A DNA stretch of 64,000 nucleotides from positions 1,302,001-1,366,000 of the forward strand of contig NZ_CP116338.1 in NCBI RefSeq assembly GCF_028198145.1, written 5' to 3'. The notes under the pieces were generated by a model. That model saw only the letters and a program-made list of their open reading frames with translations. It made no database searches and was not told the origin of the DNA. Within the stretch, counting starts at the first letter, position 1. Each line of letters begins with the position of its first letter. Below, piece by piece: positions 57,720 through 64,000 of this stretch. The translations under genes were made by a program, and so were the position numbers. Source of the DNA: Microbacterium sp. nov. GSS16. GTDB taxonomy: Bacteria; Actinomycetota; Actinomycetes; Actinomycetales; Microbacteriaceae.

Positions 57720-58356
57720 GCCAGTACATCCGCCGGCAGGCCTGCTCGGCGGCGTCCGCATCGCGGCGCAGGAACGCGTCCTCCAGATCGGCGCACGCGC
57801 TCTCGACGTGCGGATGCCTGTCGGCGGGCACATCGTGCGTCTTCAACGCACGTGCGAGCGCGAGGCTCACGTCGTCGATCAACGCCACCTGCAGCGCGTT
57901 GCCCGAGCGCGGGGCGAGGTATTCGATCAGAGCGCGTCGGGCGCTCGCGGTCGCGGCGGTGTCGGAGATGTCGGCGCTGACGGCGCGGATGAGCCGGCAC
58001 ACCGCCTCCAGCTCGGCGGCCGTGAGCCGAGGGCACGCGAGGCGGACGACGATGCTCGCCTGCAGACCCGCGAAGACGTGCGCCGTCTCGACCTGATCGG
58101 GCGTGACCGACGAGACTTCGGTGTACCTGCTCGGATACATCGTGACCATGCCGATGCGCTCGAGCCGCTGCAGCGCCTCACGCACCGGTGTGCGCGACAC
58201 CGACAGCTCGACGGCGAGTTCGCTGTCGCGGATCCGTGCGCCCGGAGCGAGTTCGCCGCTCACGATCCGTTCGCCGATCAGGTGGAACAGCCCCTCGGCG
58301 AGCAGCTGCTTCCTCGCCCCGATATCCGCTCTCGGCGGTCGTTCGACGTCGACCAT
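57712..58356 (-). CDS. GntR-family regulator with FCD (FadR-type) ligand domain
   Basis: 214 residues. N-terminal winged helix with LFHLIGERIVSGELAPGARI and SRTPVREALQRLERIGMV, then an all-helical FCD domain with acidic and His positions for metal-assisted carboxylate binding (AHVFAGLQASIVVRL ... DDVSLALARALKTHD). Typical effectors are organic acids. No obvious catabolic target lies beside it; it ends tail to tail with the hydrolase. Confidence 0.9.
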   Translation of the reverse strand: MVDVERPPRADIGARKQLLAEGLFHLIGERIVSGELAPGARIRDSELAVELSVSRTPVREALQRLERIGMVTMYPSRYTEVSSVTPDQVETAHVFAGLQASIVVRLACPRLTAAELEAVCRLIRAVSADISDTAATASARRALIEYLAPRSGNALQVALIDDVSLALARALKTHDVPADRHPHVESACADLEDAFLRRDADAAEQACRRMYWLI

Positions 58357-58390
58357 GTGTCTCTCCCCAATGCGCCTGACGGCGTCCCCC

Positions 58391-58409
58391 GGGTTGCCCC
58401 ATACAACCC
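58391..58409 (-). promoter_or_regulatory. Candidate operator upstream of the GntR gene
   Basis: GGGTTG (58391-58396) and CAACCC (58404-58409) form a 6-bp inverted repeat with a 7-base spacer, and on the gene strand TGTATGGGTTGTATGG is a short direct repeat. It lies 35-53 bases before the start codon, where an autoregulatory site would be expected. The rest of 58357-58560 shows nothing else of note. Confidence 0.4.
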
Positions 58410-58560
58410 ATACACCGGCATTCTACCCAGGGCGTGCGACACGGCGCCCTCGCCACCGCCTGCCGAGCGGCAGGAGGTCGTCGAAGGTCGGATATCGGGC
58501 CGACGGATGCCTGACGCGCGCTGACCGGACGAGCGCGGCGTCGGCAGAGACGGTGGCGCG

Positions 58561-59049
58561 TCAGCGGTAGTTGATGAACTGCAGGTCGATGTCGAGATCG
58601 CTGCCCTTGAGCAGAGCGATCACCGACTGCAGGTCGTCGCGGCTCTTCGACTGCACGCGCAGCTCGTCGCCCTGGATCTGGCTCTTCACGCCCTTGGGGC
58701 CCTCGTCGCGGATGATCTTGCCGATCTTCTTCGCGTTCTCGCTCGAGATCCCGTCCTTCAGACTCGAGGTGAGGCGGTACTCCTTGCCGCTCGCGACCGG
58801 CTCTCCCGACTCGAGGCTCTTCAAGGAGATGCCGCGCTTGATCAGCTTCGACTGGAACACGTCGAGCACGGCGTTGACGCGCTCCTCCGAGTTCGCCACG
58901 ATCACGATCTGCTCGCCGCTCCACGAGATCGACGCGCCGGTACCCTTGAAGTCGTAGCGCTGCTCGATCTCCTTGCGCGCCTGGTTGAGTGCGTTGTCCG
59001 CCTCCTGGTGATCAACCTTGGAGACGATGTCGAACGAAGAGTCAGCCAT
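58561..59049 (-). CDS. YajQ-family cyclic-di-GMP/nucleotide-binding protein
   Basis: 162 residues from the ATG at 59049 ([21 protein letters not shown]); an in-frame ATG four codons upstream is less typical. The family blocks [52 protein letters not shown] (in parts) and [16 protein letters not shown] are nearly canonical. YajQ homologues bind c-di-GMP or nucleic acid; a precise role in actinobacteria is unknown. The protein is unusually rich in Lys and Ser for this genome, as the family is. Confidence 0.94.
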   Translation of the reverse strand: MADSSFDIVSKVDHQEADNALNQARKEIEQRYDFKGTGASISWSGEQIVIVANSEERVNAVLDVFQSKLIKRGISLKSLESGEPVASGKEYRLTSSLKDGISSENAKKIGKIIRDEGPKGVKSQIQGDELRVQSKSRDDLQSVIALLKGSDLDIDLQFINYR

Positions 59050-59094
59050 GACTACCACCATAGAGTGTCAGCCCCGCCCACCGGAGGCGGTGCA

Positions 59095-60498
59095 TCACTT
59101 GTCCTTTCCGCCGTTGCCGTTGCCGTTGCCGTTTCCCTTGCCCTGTGGGGAGTCGCTCTTGCCGGCGGCCTTCCCGGAGTTCGTCTCGGGCGAGCTTCCC
59201 GAGTTGCTGCCCGGCCCGGCGTTCGGGTTCCCGCTGGCCTTCTCCGCCGTCGAGGTGCCTGCGGTCTGCACGTCGGACTGCACCTCGGTCTGCACCTCGG
59301 ACTGGTCGAGCTGGGCGGGCTGCACCGGCTCGACGGGTTCGACCGGTGTCTCGGCGATCGGCGTGGTGACCGGCTGGTCGGCATCCGGCGTCGTCGGAGT
59401 CTCTGCGACCTCCGCCGGCGTGACGGTCGGCGTCGGAGACGTGCCGGCCGGCCACGCCATCCACCCGCCGGCGAGAACGGCGGCCGCCGCTGCAGCGGCC
59501 GCGAACGCGCCCATCGTCCGACGACGCATGGGTCGACGCTTCTGCACGTCGGGAGTCGTCGCCGACGCGATCTTCGGCGCCGCGGGCGTGGCGATCGACA
59601 CCGCAGGCAGCGCCGCCGTCGTTCCGGTGGTGTCGTCCGGCACACCGGTGGTGTCGTCACGGGCATCCGCCGACATGATCGACACCTCGTGCACGACCTC
59701 GGCCGCCGTCGGACGCTGGTCGGGCTCGCTGTGCGTCATCCGACGCAGCAGATGAACCCACTCGGCGCCGAGACCGTCGGGGATGCCCGGTTCGCTGACC
59801 AGCCGTGCGAGCGCGGTCTGCACGTCGCGGGTGCGCGGGAAGGCCGGCTCGCCGGTGAGGGATTCGAGTAGCACGAGGCCGAGGGAGTAGATGTCTGCGG
59901 CCGGGGTGATCGGATCGGCCCGCACCTGCTCGGGTGCCATGTACGCGGCCGTGCCGATCGCGATCCCCGGCGATGTGCGCCGAGCCTCGTCGGGATGGAA
60001 GGCGATGCCGAAGTCGGTGAGCTTGGCGTTCCAGCCGTCGTTCCCGTCGGTGCGGGCGAGCAGGACGTTCGACGGCTTCACGTCGCGGTGCACGATGCCG
60101 CGGGCGTGGACGACGCGCAGCGCGTCAGCCAGATCGCGACCGATAGCGGCAGCCTCGCCGCGAGTGAGGGTGCCCCGGGTGAGGTGCGTGGCGAGCGTGG
60201 GCCCGTCGACGAACTCCATCACCAGGTATCGCGGGTGCGGAAGATCGAGACTCGCGTCGTACAGGGCGACGAGCGAGGGGTGGGAGAGGGATGCCAGAAG
60301 CGCCGTCTCACTGTGGACGCGCTCGCATTCCAGAGGCGTCTCGTCGTCCGCGCGGAGCAGCTTGATGGCGACCGTACGGCGCAGCAGCGAGTCGTGTGCG
60401 CGGTAGACCATGGATGTCGCGCCTCGGCCGACACAGCCGTCGAGCCGGTACCGTCCGTCGAGAAGAGGGGCCGTCGCCTCGTCGTCGATCGTATCCAT
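59095..60498 (-). CDS. Eukaryotic-type Ser/Thr protein kinase with one membrane helix
   Basis: 467 residues from the ATG at 60498, chosen for GGAG at five bases; seven more residues are possible upstream. Kinase domain residues 15-275: GRGATS loop (24-29), ATP lysine K46, HRD at 137-139 in VHRDVKPSN, DFG at 162-164 and APE at 188-190. One transmembrane helix (about 329-349) follows a basic RRPMRRRT stop. The outside part is Thr/Pro-, Val/Gln- and Gly/Asn-rich, ending GKGNGNGNGNGGKDK, with no PASTA or other sensor domain. FHA protein 18771-19328 could be a reader of its phosphorylation. Confidence 0.93.
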   Translation of the reverse strand: MDTIDDEATAPLLDGRYRLDGCVGRGATSMVYRAHDSLLRRTVAIKLLRADDETPLECERVHSETALLASLSHPSLVALYDASLDLPHPRYLVMEFVDGPTLATHLTRGTLTRGEAAAIGRDLADALRVVHARGIVHRDVKPSNVLLARTDGNDGWNAKLTDFGIAFHPDEARRTSPGIAIGTAAYMAPEQVRADPITPAADIYSLGLVLLESLTGEPAFPRTRDVQTALARLVSEPGIPDGLGAEWVHLLRRMTHSEPDQRPTAAEVVHEVSIMSADARDDTTGVPDDTTGTTAALPAVSIATPAAPKIASATTPDVQKRRPMRRRTMGAFAAAAAAAAVLAGGWMAWPAGTSPTPTVTPAEVAETPTTPDADQPVTTPIAETPVEPVEPVQPAQLDQSEVQTEVQSDVQTAGTSTAEKASGNPNAGPGSNSGSSPETNSGKAAGKSDSPQGKGNGNGNGNGGKDK

Positions 60499-60634
60499 CG
60501 GAACTCCGCAATCCGGCACGGCTCGGGCGCCGTGACCCTGCCCAAGCTAGGGGCGCCGGCCCGCATCGTCTTCCGCCTTGACGTCGACGTCAGGACGTGC
60601 AAGAGGCCGGGAGGGTGCATAAGGGTCTCGATTT

Positions 60635-60698
60635 GGAAACGCTTTCAGTCGACGCTACCGAAAAGCGCCCGGCGGAGTGCATACTGTAAGCGCTTGCA
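60635..60698 (+). promoter_or_regulatory. Two LacI-type operators before the maltose-type ABC operon
   Basis: GGAAACGCTTTC (60635-60646) and TGTAAGCGCTTGCA (60685-60698) are both near-palindromes with the central CG or GC step of LacI/MalR-family sites; the second is 13 of 14 symmetric. They are about 50 bases apart and lie 41 and 93 bases upstream of the lipoprotein gene. Sugar-dependent repression with looping or paired sites is inferred. Confidence 0.65.
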
Positions 60699-60738
60699 GT
60701 TTCCTGCAGGCCATTCGCATCCAGAGAGGTAAGCACCA

Positions 60739-61953
60739 ATGAAGGTGACCAAGAGAAGCATCCTCGCGTTCGGCGCACTCGCCGTCACGTCCGCAATCGC
60801 TCTGAGCGGCTGCGCGTCATCCACCCCCTCCGCCGACGAGGACTCGTCAGGCAAGGGCGCGGCCAGCAAGCTCACCGTCTGGCTCGACGCGGAGCGCGTC
60901 GACGCGCTCAAGGGCGCGGCCGACGCCTATGAGGAGAAGACCGGCGTCACCGTCGACCTCGTCGGCAAGTCGGTCGACGACATCAAGGACGACTTCATCC
61001 AGCAGGCGCCGACCGGCAAGGGCCCCGACGTGGTCATGGGTGCTCACGACTGGCTCGGCGAGCTGTCGACCAACGGTGTCGTCGCCCCGATCGAGCTCGG
61101 CGACTCGGCCGACGGCTACCTGCCCGTCGCGACTCAGGCGGCCACCTACGAGGGCACCGTCTACATGCTCCCGTACGCGGTCGAGAACATCGCCATGCTG
61201 CGCAACACGAAGCTCGTCCCCGAGGCTCCGAAGAGCTTCGACGACATGGTCTCGAAGGGCACCTTCGTGGTCGAGTTGGGCGCCGAGGGCAACCCGTACA
61301 ACATGTACCCGTTCCAGACTGCCTTCGGCGCCCCGGTGTTCGGCACCGACGCATCGGGCAGCTACGACCCGGCCGACCTGCAGCTGGGCAGCGAGGGCGG
61401 CTTCGCCTTCGCCGACTGGCTGGCCGCACAGGGCCAGTCCGGCACGCTGAACACCGACATCGACGGTGAGATCGCCAAGCAGCAGTTCCTCGACGGCACC
61501 GCAGCCTTCTGGCTGACCGGGCCGTGGAACGTCGCCGCGGCCGTCGACGCCGGCATCGACGTCGCGATCGACCCGATCCCCAGCCCCACCGCAGAGGCGG
61601 CCTCGCCGTTCGCCGGTGTCAAGGGCTTCTTCGTCAGCTCGGAGTCGAAGAACAAGGTCGCCGCGAACGACTTCCTCGTCAATTACATCGGCACCGAAGA
61701 CGTGCAGCTTGAACTGTTCAAGGCCGGCAACGTGCTGCCCGCACTGACCGCCGCCGCCGACACAGCGGCATCCGACCCGATCATCGCCGGGTTCCAGACC
61801 GTCGGCGCCGACGCGGTGCCGATGCCCGCGATCCCCGCGATGGGATCGGTCTGGCAGTACTGGGGCATCGCCGAGGCGGCCGTGATCAACGGCGCCGACC
61901 CTAAGGCGACCTGGCAGAAGCTCACGGACGACGTCTCCGCAGCGATCAAGTGA
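60739..61953 (+). CDS. malE: Maltose/maltodextrin-type ABC transporter substrate-binding lipoprotein
   Basis: 404 residues. Signal peptide with lipobox LSGC and lipidated C25, then the extracellular solute-binding protein family 1 fold: LTVWLDAERVDAL, GPDVVMGAHDWLGELSTNGVVAPI, YMLPYAVENIAML, FLDGTAAFWLTGPWN, GVKGFFVSSESKNK and the conserved VWQYWGIAEAAV near the end. The maltodextrin group is suggested by GAHDWLGEL and the MalF-type partner. First gene of the operon behind two LacI-type operators. Confidence 0.88.
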   Translation: MKVTKRSILAFGALAVTSAIALSGCASSTPSADEDSSGKGAASKLTVWLDAERVDALKGAADAYEEKTGVTVDLVGKSVDDIKDDFIQQAPTGKGPDVVMGAHDWLGELSTNGVVAPIELGDSADGYLPVATQAATYEGTVYMLPYAVENIAMLRNTKLVPEAPKSFDDMVSKGTFVVELGAEGNPYNMYPFQTAFGAPVFGTDASGSYDPADLQLGSEGGFAFADWLAAQGQSGTLNTDIDGEIAKQQFLDGTAAFWLTGPWNVAAAVDAGIDVAIDPIPSPTAEAASPFAGVKGFFVSSESKNKVAANDFLVNYIGTEDVQLELFKAGNVLPALTAAADTAASDPIIAGFQTVGADAVPMPAIPAMGSVWQYWGIAEAAVINGADPKATWQKLTDDVSAAIK

Positions 61954-62041
61954 TCGCCCGGGCGTGCTCGGGGCGGGGAATACCGTCCCGCCTCGAGCGC
62001 GCCTCCATCATCGAGCCTGCGAGACGACAACGGGAACAGAG

Positions 62042-63646
62042 ATGACCGAGACCATGGAGCAGACCGCTCCTCCTACCAAGCGCCAGCGACAGGCCGCGCA
62101 GATCGCCGAGGCGGCCGCGACGCCGGTCGGCTGGATGCTGCTGAAGATCCTCCTGCTGGGGATCGTCGACGCGGTCGCCGTGTACGCGGCGTTCGTGCTC
62201 TTCGCCAACCAGGAGTGGTTGGTGCTCGCGGTGGTCATCGCCGTCACCGCCGTGGTGAACTACATCTACTTCTCGCGTCGACGCGTGCCCGCGAAGTACC
62301 TCACGCCCGGAATCATCTTCCTGGTCGTCTTCCAGGTCTTCGCGCTGGTCTACACGGGCTACATCGGCTTCACCAACTACGGCACCGGGCACAACGGCTC
62401 GAAGCCTCAGGCGGTCTCCGCGCTTCTCGCCTCTGCGCAGGAGCGCGTCGAGGACTCGCCCGTCTACCCGGTGCAGATCGTCGAGCAGGCAGGCGTCTAC
62501 GGCCTGCTCGTGACCGATCCCGACACCGGCGACGCGCTGCTCGGAACCAATGACGAGCCGCTGCGCGAGGTCGACGCGCAGTTCGACGGCGGCAGCGCCA
62601 CTGCGACCGACGGCTGGCGCACCCTCCCGCTCGCCGAGGTCTTCAGCCTGTCATCCGAGCTCGAGAAGCTCTCGGTGCCGTTCAGCGACGATCCCAACGA
62701 CGGCAGCCTGCGCACTCCCGACGGGCAGAGCGGCTACCTCTACATCTCGCAGCTCGAGTACGACGCGGCCGCCGACACGATCACCGACACGCGCAACGGC
62801 GTCATCTACTCCGACACCGGCATCGGCGCCTTCACCGCCGACGACGGCGAGCAGCTGCTGCCCGGATGGCAGGTCAATGTCGGGTTCGACAACTTCGTCC
62901 GGGCCGTCACCGACGCCTCGATCCGCGGGCCGCTGATCTCGGTCACCGTATGGACGTTCGTCTTCGCGATCGTCTCGGTGGCATCCACCTTCTTCCTGGG
63001 GCTGCTGATGGCGCTGGTGTTCAACAACACCCGCATGCGGTTCCGCAACACCTACCGGATCATCATGATCCTGCCGTACGCCTTCCCCGCGTTCCTGTCG
63101 GCGCTGGTGTGGGCCGGGATGATGAACGAGAGCTTCGGCTTCATCAACCAGGTGCTCCTCGGCGGAGCCGAGATCCCATGGCTGACCGATCCGACGCTGG
63201 CGAAGGTGTCGATCCTCATCGTGAACCTATGGCTCGGATTCCCTTACATGTTCCTGGTGTGCATGGGGGCCCTGCAGGGCATCCCGGAGGACGTCAACGA
63301 GGCGGCCGTGATGGACGGCGCCAACCCCTGGCAGATCTTCAGGCGCATCAAGCTGCCGCTTCTGCTGGTGACCGTGGCGCCGCTGCTGATCTCGTCGTTC
63401 GCGTTCAACTTCAACAACTTCAACCTGATCTACATGCTGACCAGGGGCGGGCCGCGGTTCACCGACGTCTCGATCCCGGTCGGGCACACCGACATCCTGA
63501 TCTCGATGGTGTACAAGGTGGCGTTCACCGGGCAGACGCGCGACTACGGTCTCGCCTCGGCGTTCACGATCCTCATCTTCATCGTGGTGGCGACGATCTC
63601 GATCGTCAGCTTCCGCAAGACCAAGGCCCTCGAGGAGCTGAACTGA
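62042..63646 (+). CDS. malF: Maltose-type ABC transporter permease
   Basis: 534 residues from the ATG at 62042. N-terminal helices (about 38-60 and others) are followed by a long soluble region of about 170 residues (about 125-290, including YTGYIGFTNYGTGHNGSKP and the RTPDGQSGYLYISQLEYD segment), equivalent to the P2 loop that marks true MalF proteins. The C-terminal permease core has the EAA loop EDVNEAAVMDGANPWQIFRRIKLP, which contacts the ATPase. It overlaps malG by one base. Confidence 0.9.
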   Translation: MTETMEQTAPPTKRQRQAAQIAEAAATPVGWMLLKILLLGIVDAVAVYAAFVLFANQEWLVLAVVIAVTAVVNYIYFSRRRVPAKYLTPGIIFLVVFQVFALVYTGYIGFTNYGTGHNGSKPQAVSALLASAQERVEDSPVYPVQIVEQAGVYGLLVTDPDTGDALLGTNDEPLREVDAQFDGGSATATDGWRTLPLAEVFSLSSELEKLSVPFSDDPNDGSLRTPDGQSGYLYISQLEYDAAADTITDTRNGVIYSDTGIGAFTADDGEQLLPGWQVNVGFDNFVRAVTDASIRGPLISVTVWTFVFAIVSVASTFFLGLLMALVFNNTRMRFRNTYRIIMILPYAFPAFLSALVWAGMMNESFGFINQVLLGGAEIPWLTDPTLAKVSILIVNLWLGFPYMFLVCMGALQGIPEDVNEAAVMDGANPWQIFRRIKLPLLLVTVAPLLISSFAFNFNNFNLIYMLTRGGPRFTDVSIPVGHTDILISMVYKVAFTGQTRDYGLASAFTILIFIVVATISIVSFRKTKALEELN

Positions 63647-64000
63647 TGAGCACCCAGACCCTCGCGCCGTCCAAGCGCTCCTTCGGCGCATGGTTCGCCG
63701 ACACCGGATGGCGCCACCTCGTCGCGATCGTGGTGAGCGTGTTCGCGCTCTTCCCACTGCTGTACGTGCTGTCGGCATCGCTCAACCCCAAGGGCACGCT
63801 GACCGGCTCGAACCAGCTCTTCTCGGCCATCGGCATCGACAGCTACGTGCGCATCCTCACCGATCCGCAGAACCCCTACGCGCTGTGGTTCCTGAACACC
63901 CTGATCATCGCCACGGTCACCGGGCTGCTCACGGTGTTCATCGGCGCGTGCGCCGCCTACGCGTTCTCGCGCATGCGGTTCGCCGGACGGCGGGTCGGAC
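63646..64000 (+). CDS. malG: Maltose-type ABC transporter permease, MalG (truncated by the window edge)
   Basis: The ATG at 63646 shares its A with the TGA of malF (TGATG). The visible 118 residues begin MSTQTLAPSKRSFGAWF and hold the first helix (LVAIVVSVFALFPLLYVLSA), an outside segment, and WFLNTLIIATVTGLLTVFIGACAAYAFSRMRF, the family start of the permease domain. The EAA loop lies beyond the edge. Inner-membrane partner of MalF. Confidence 0.88.
   Translation, partial: MSTQTLAPSKRSFGAWFADTGWRHLVAIVVSVFALFPLLYVLSASLNPKGTLTGSNQLFSAIGIDSYVRILTDPQNPYALWFLNTLIIATVTGLLTVFIGACAAYAFSRMRFAGRRVG

Noticed and set aside
1..64000. tRNA or rRNA genes
   Set aside because: No T-loop pattern such as GGTTCGAATCC with a matching acceptor stem was found by eye, and no rRNA-like conserved segment is present; a covariance search could confirm this.

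Overview
The window is a 64 kb piece of a high-GC actinobacterial chromosome. It most resembles the family Microbacteriaceae, and Microbacterium is my best guess. The basis is strongly GC-biased third codon positions, frequent GTG starts, many ATGA/GTGA stop-start overlaps, a menaquinone pathway, lineage-restricted small families (DUF6421, DUF4229, DUF4287, FBP zinc-finger, YidC paralogue plus small membrane partner) and a dispersed repeat with the core CCTTCGACAGGCTCAGGG. I see no rRNA, tRNA, CRISPR array, insertion sequence, phage gene or replication origin. The gene content looks chromosomal and mostly conserved. About 68 protein genes are called; the first and last are cut by the window edges.

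Layout. 1-5.0 kb: leftward housekeeping genes (acidic small protein, YjdF-like membrane protein, endonuclease/exonuclease/phosphatase, nitroreductase, small membrane protein, 14-helix MFS exporter). 5.2 kb: an extremely Met- and Cys-rich protein with the four-helix copper-storage (Csp) pattern. 6.3-7.5 kb: an FBP/EF-G-binding-type zinc-finger protein and a membrane-anchored DsbA-like thiol protein. 7.5-11.5 kb: a kynurenine operon, kynA (frameshifted) - amidohydrolase - kynU - PaaX-like regulator. 11.6-15.1 kb: a GCS2-type ligase, a cysteine hydrolase and an NCS1 permease. 15.2-16.2 kb: an arsenic divergon (ArsR, palindromic operator, an 18-residue Cys-rich mini-ORF, ArsC). 16.2-22.5 kb: M18 aminopeptidase, YidC paralogue, FHA, CBS and SDR proteins plus paired small proteins. 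22.5-28.4 kb: nitronate monooxygenase, PurU, a glutamine amidotransferase and a ClpC-like unfoldase behind a HAIR-like operator. 28.5-38.1 kb: LysR-type ligand domain without a DNA-binding domain, hexapeptide protein, Nei glycosylase, EI24 protein, the very large Lhr helicase and an ABC-F ATPase with a structured leader. 38.3-44.9 kb: esterase, NUDIX-like protein, threonine aldolase, MFS, SDR, DUF6421 and a divergent Lrp regulator.

44.9-56.7 kb is a menaquinone and redox block. MenA, MenD, MenG (UbiE), MenF and a polyprenyl diphosphate synthase make the quinone and its tail, with a ferredoxin-NADP reductase, PPK2, RmuC and small proteins in between. MenB, MenC, MenE and MenH are not in the window. 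56.7-60.5 kb carries an alpha/beta hydrolase, an FCD-type GntR regulator, a YajQ protein and a eukaryotic-type Ser/Thr kinase. 60.6-64 kb is the start of a maltose-type ABC importer operon (lipoprotein, MalF, MalG) behind two LacI-type operators.

The points most worth a second look are the Met/Cys-rich Csp-like protein, the Cys-rich mini-ORF in the ars leader, the amidohydrolase occupying the formamidase slot of the kynurenine operon beside a frameshifted kynA, and palindromic or dispersed repeats that have been read into proteins (the ClpC-like protein, the ABC-F protein, the amidohydrolase).
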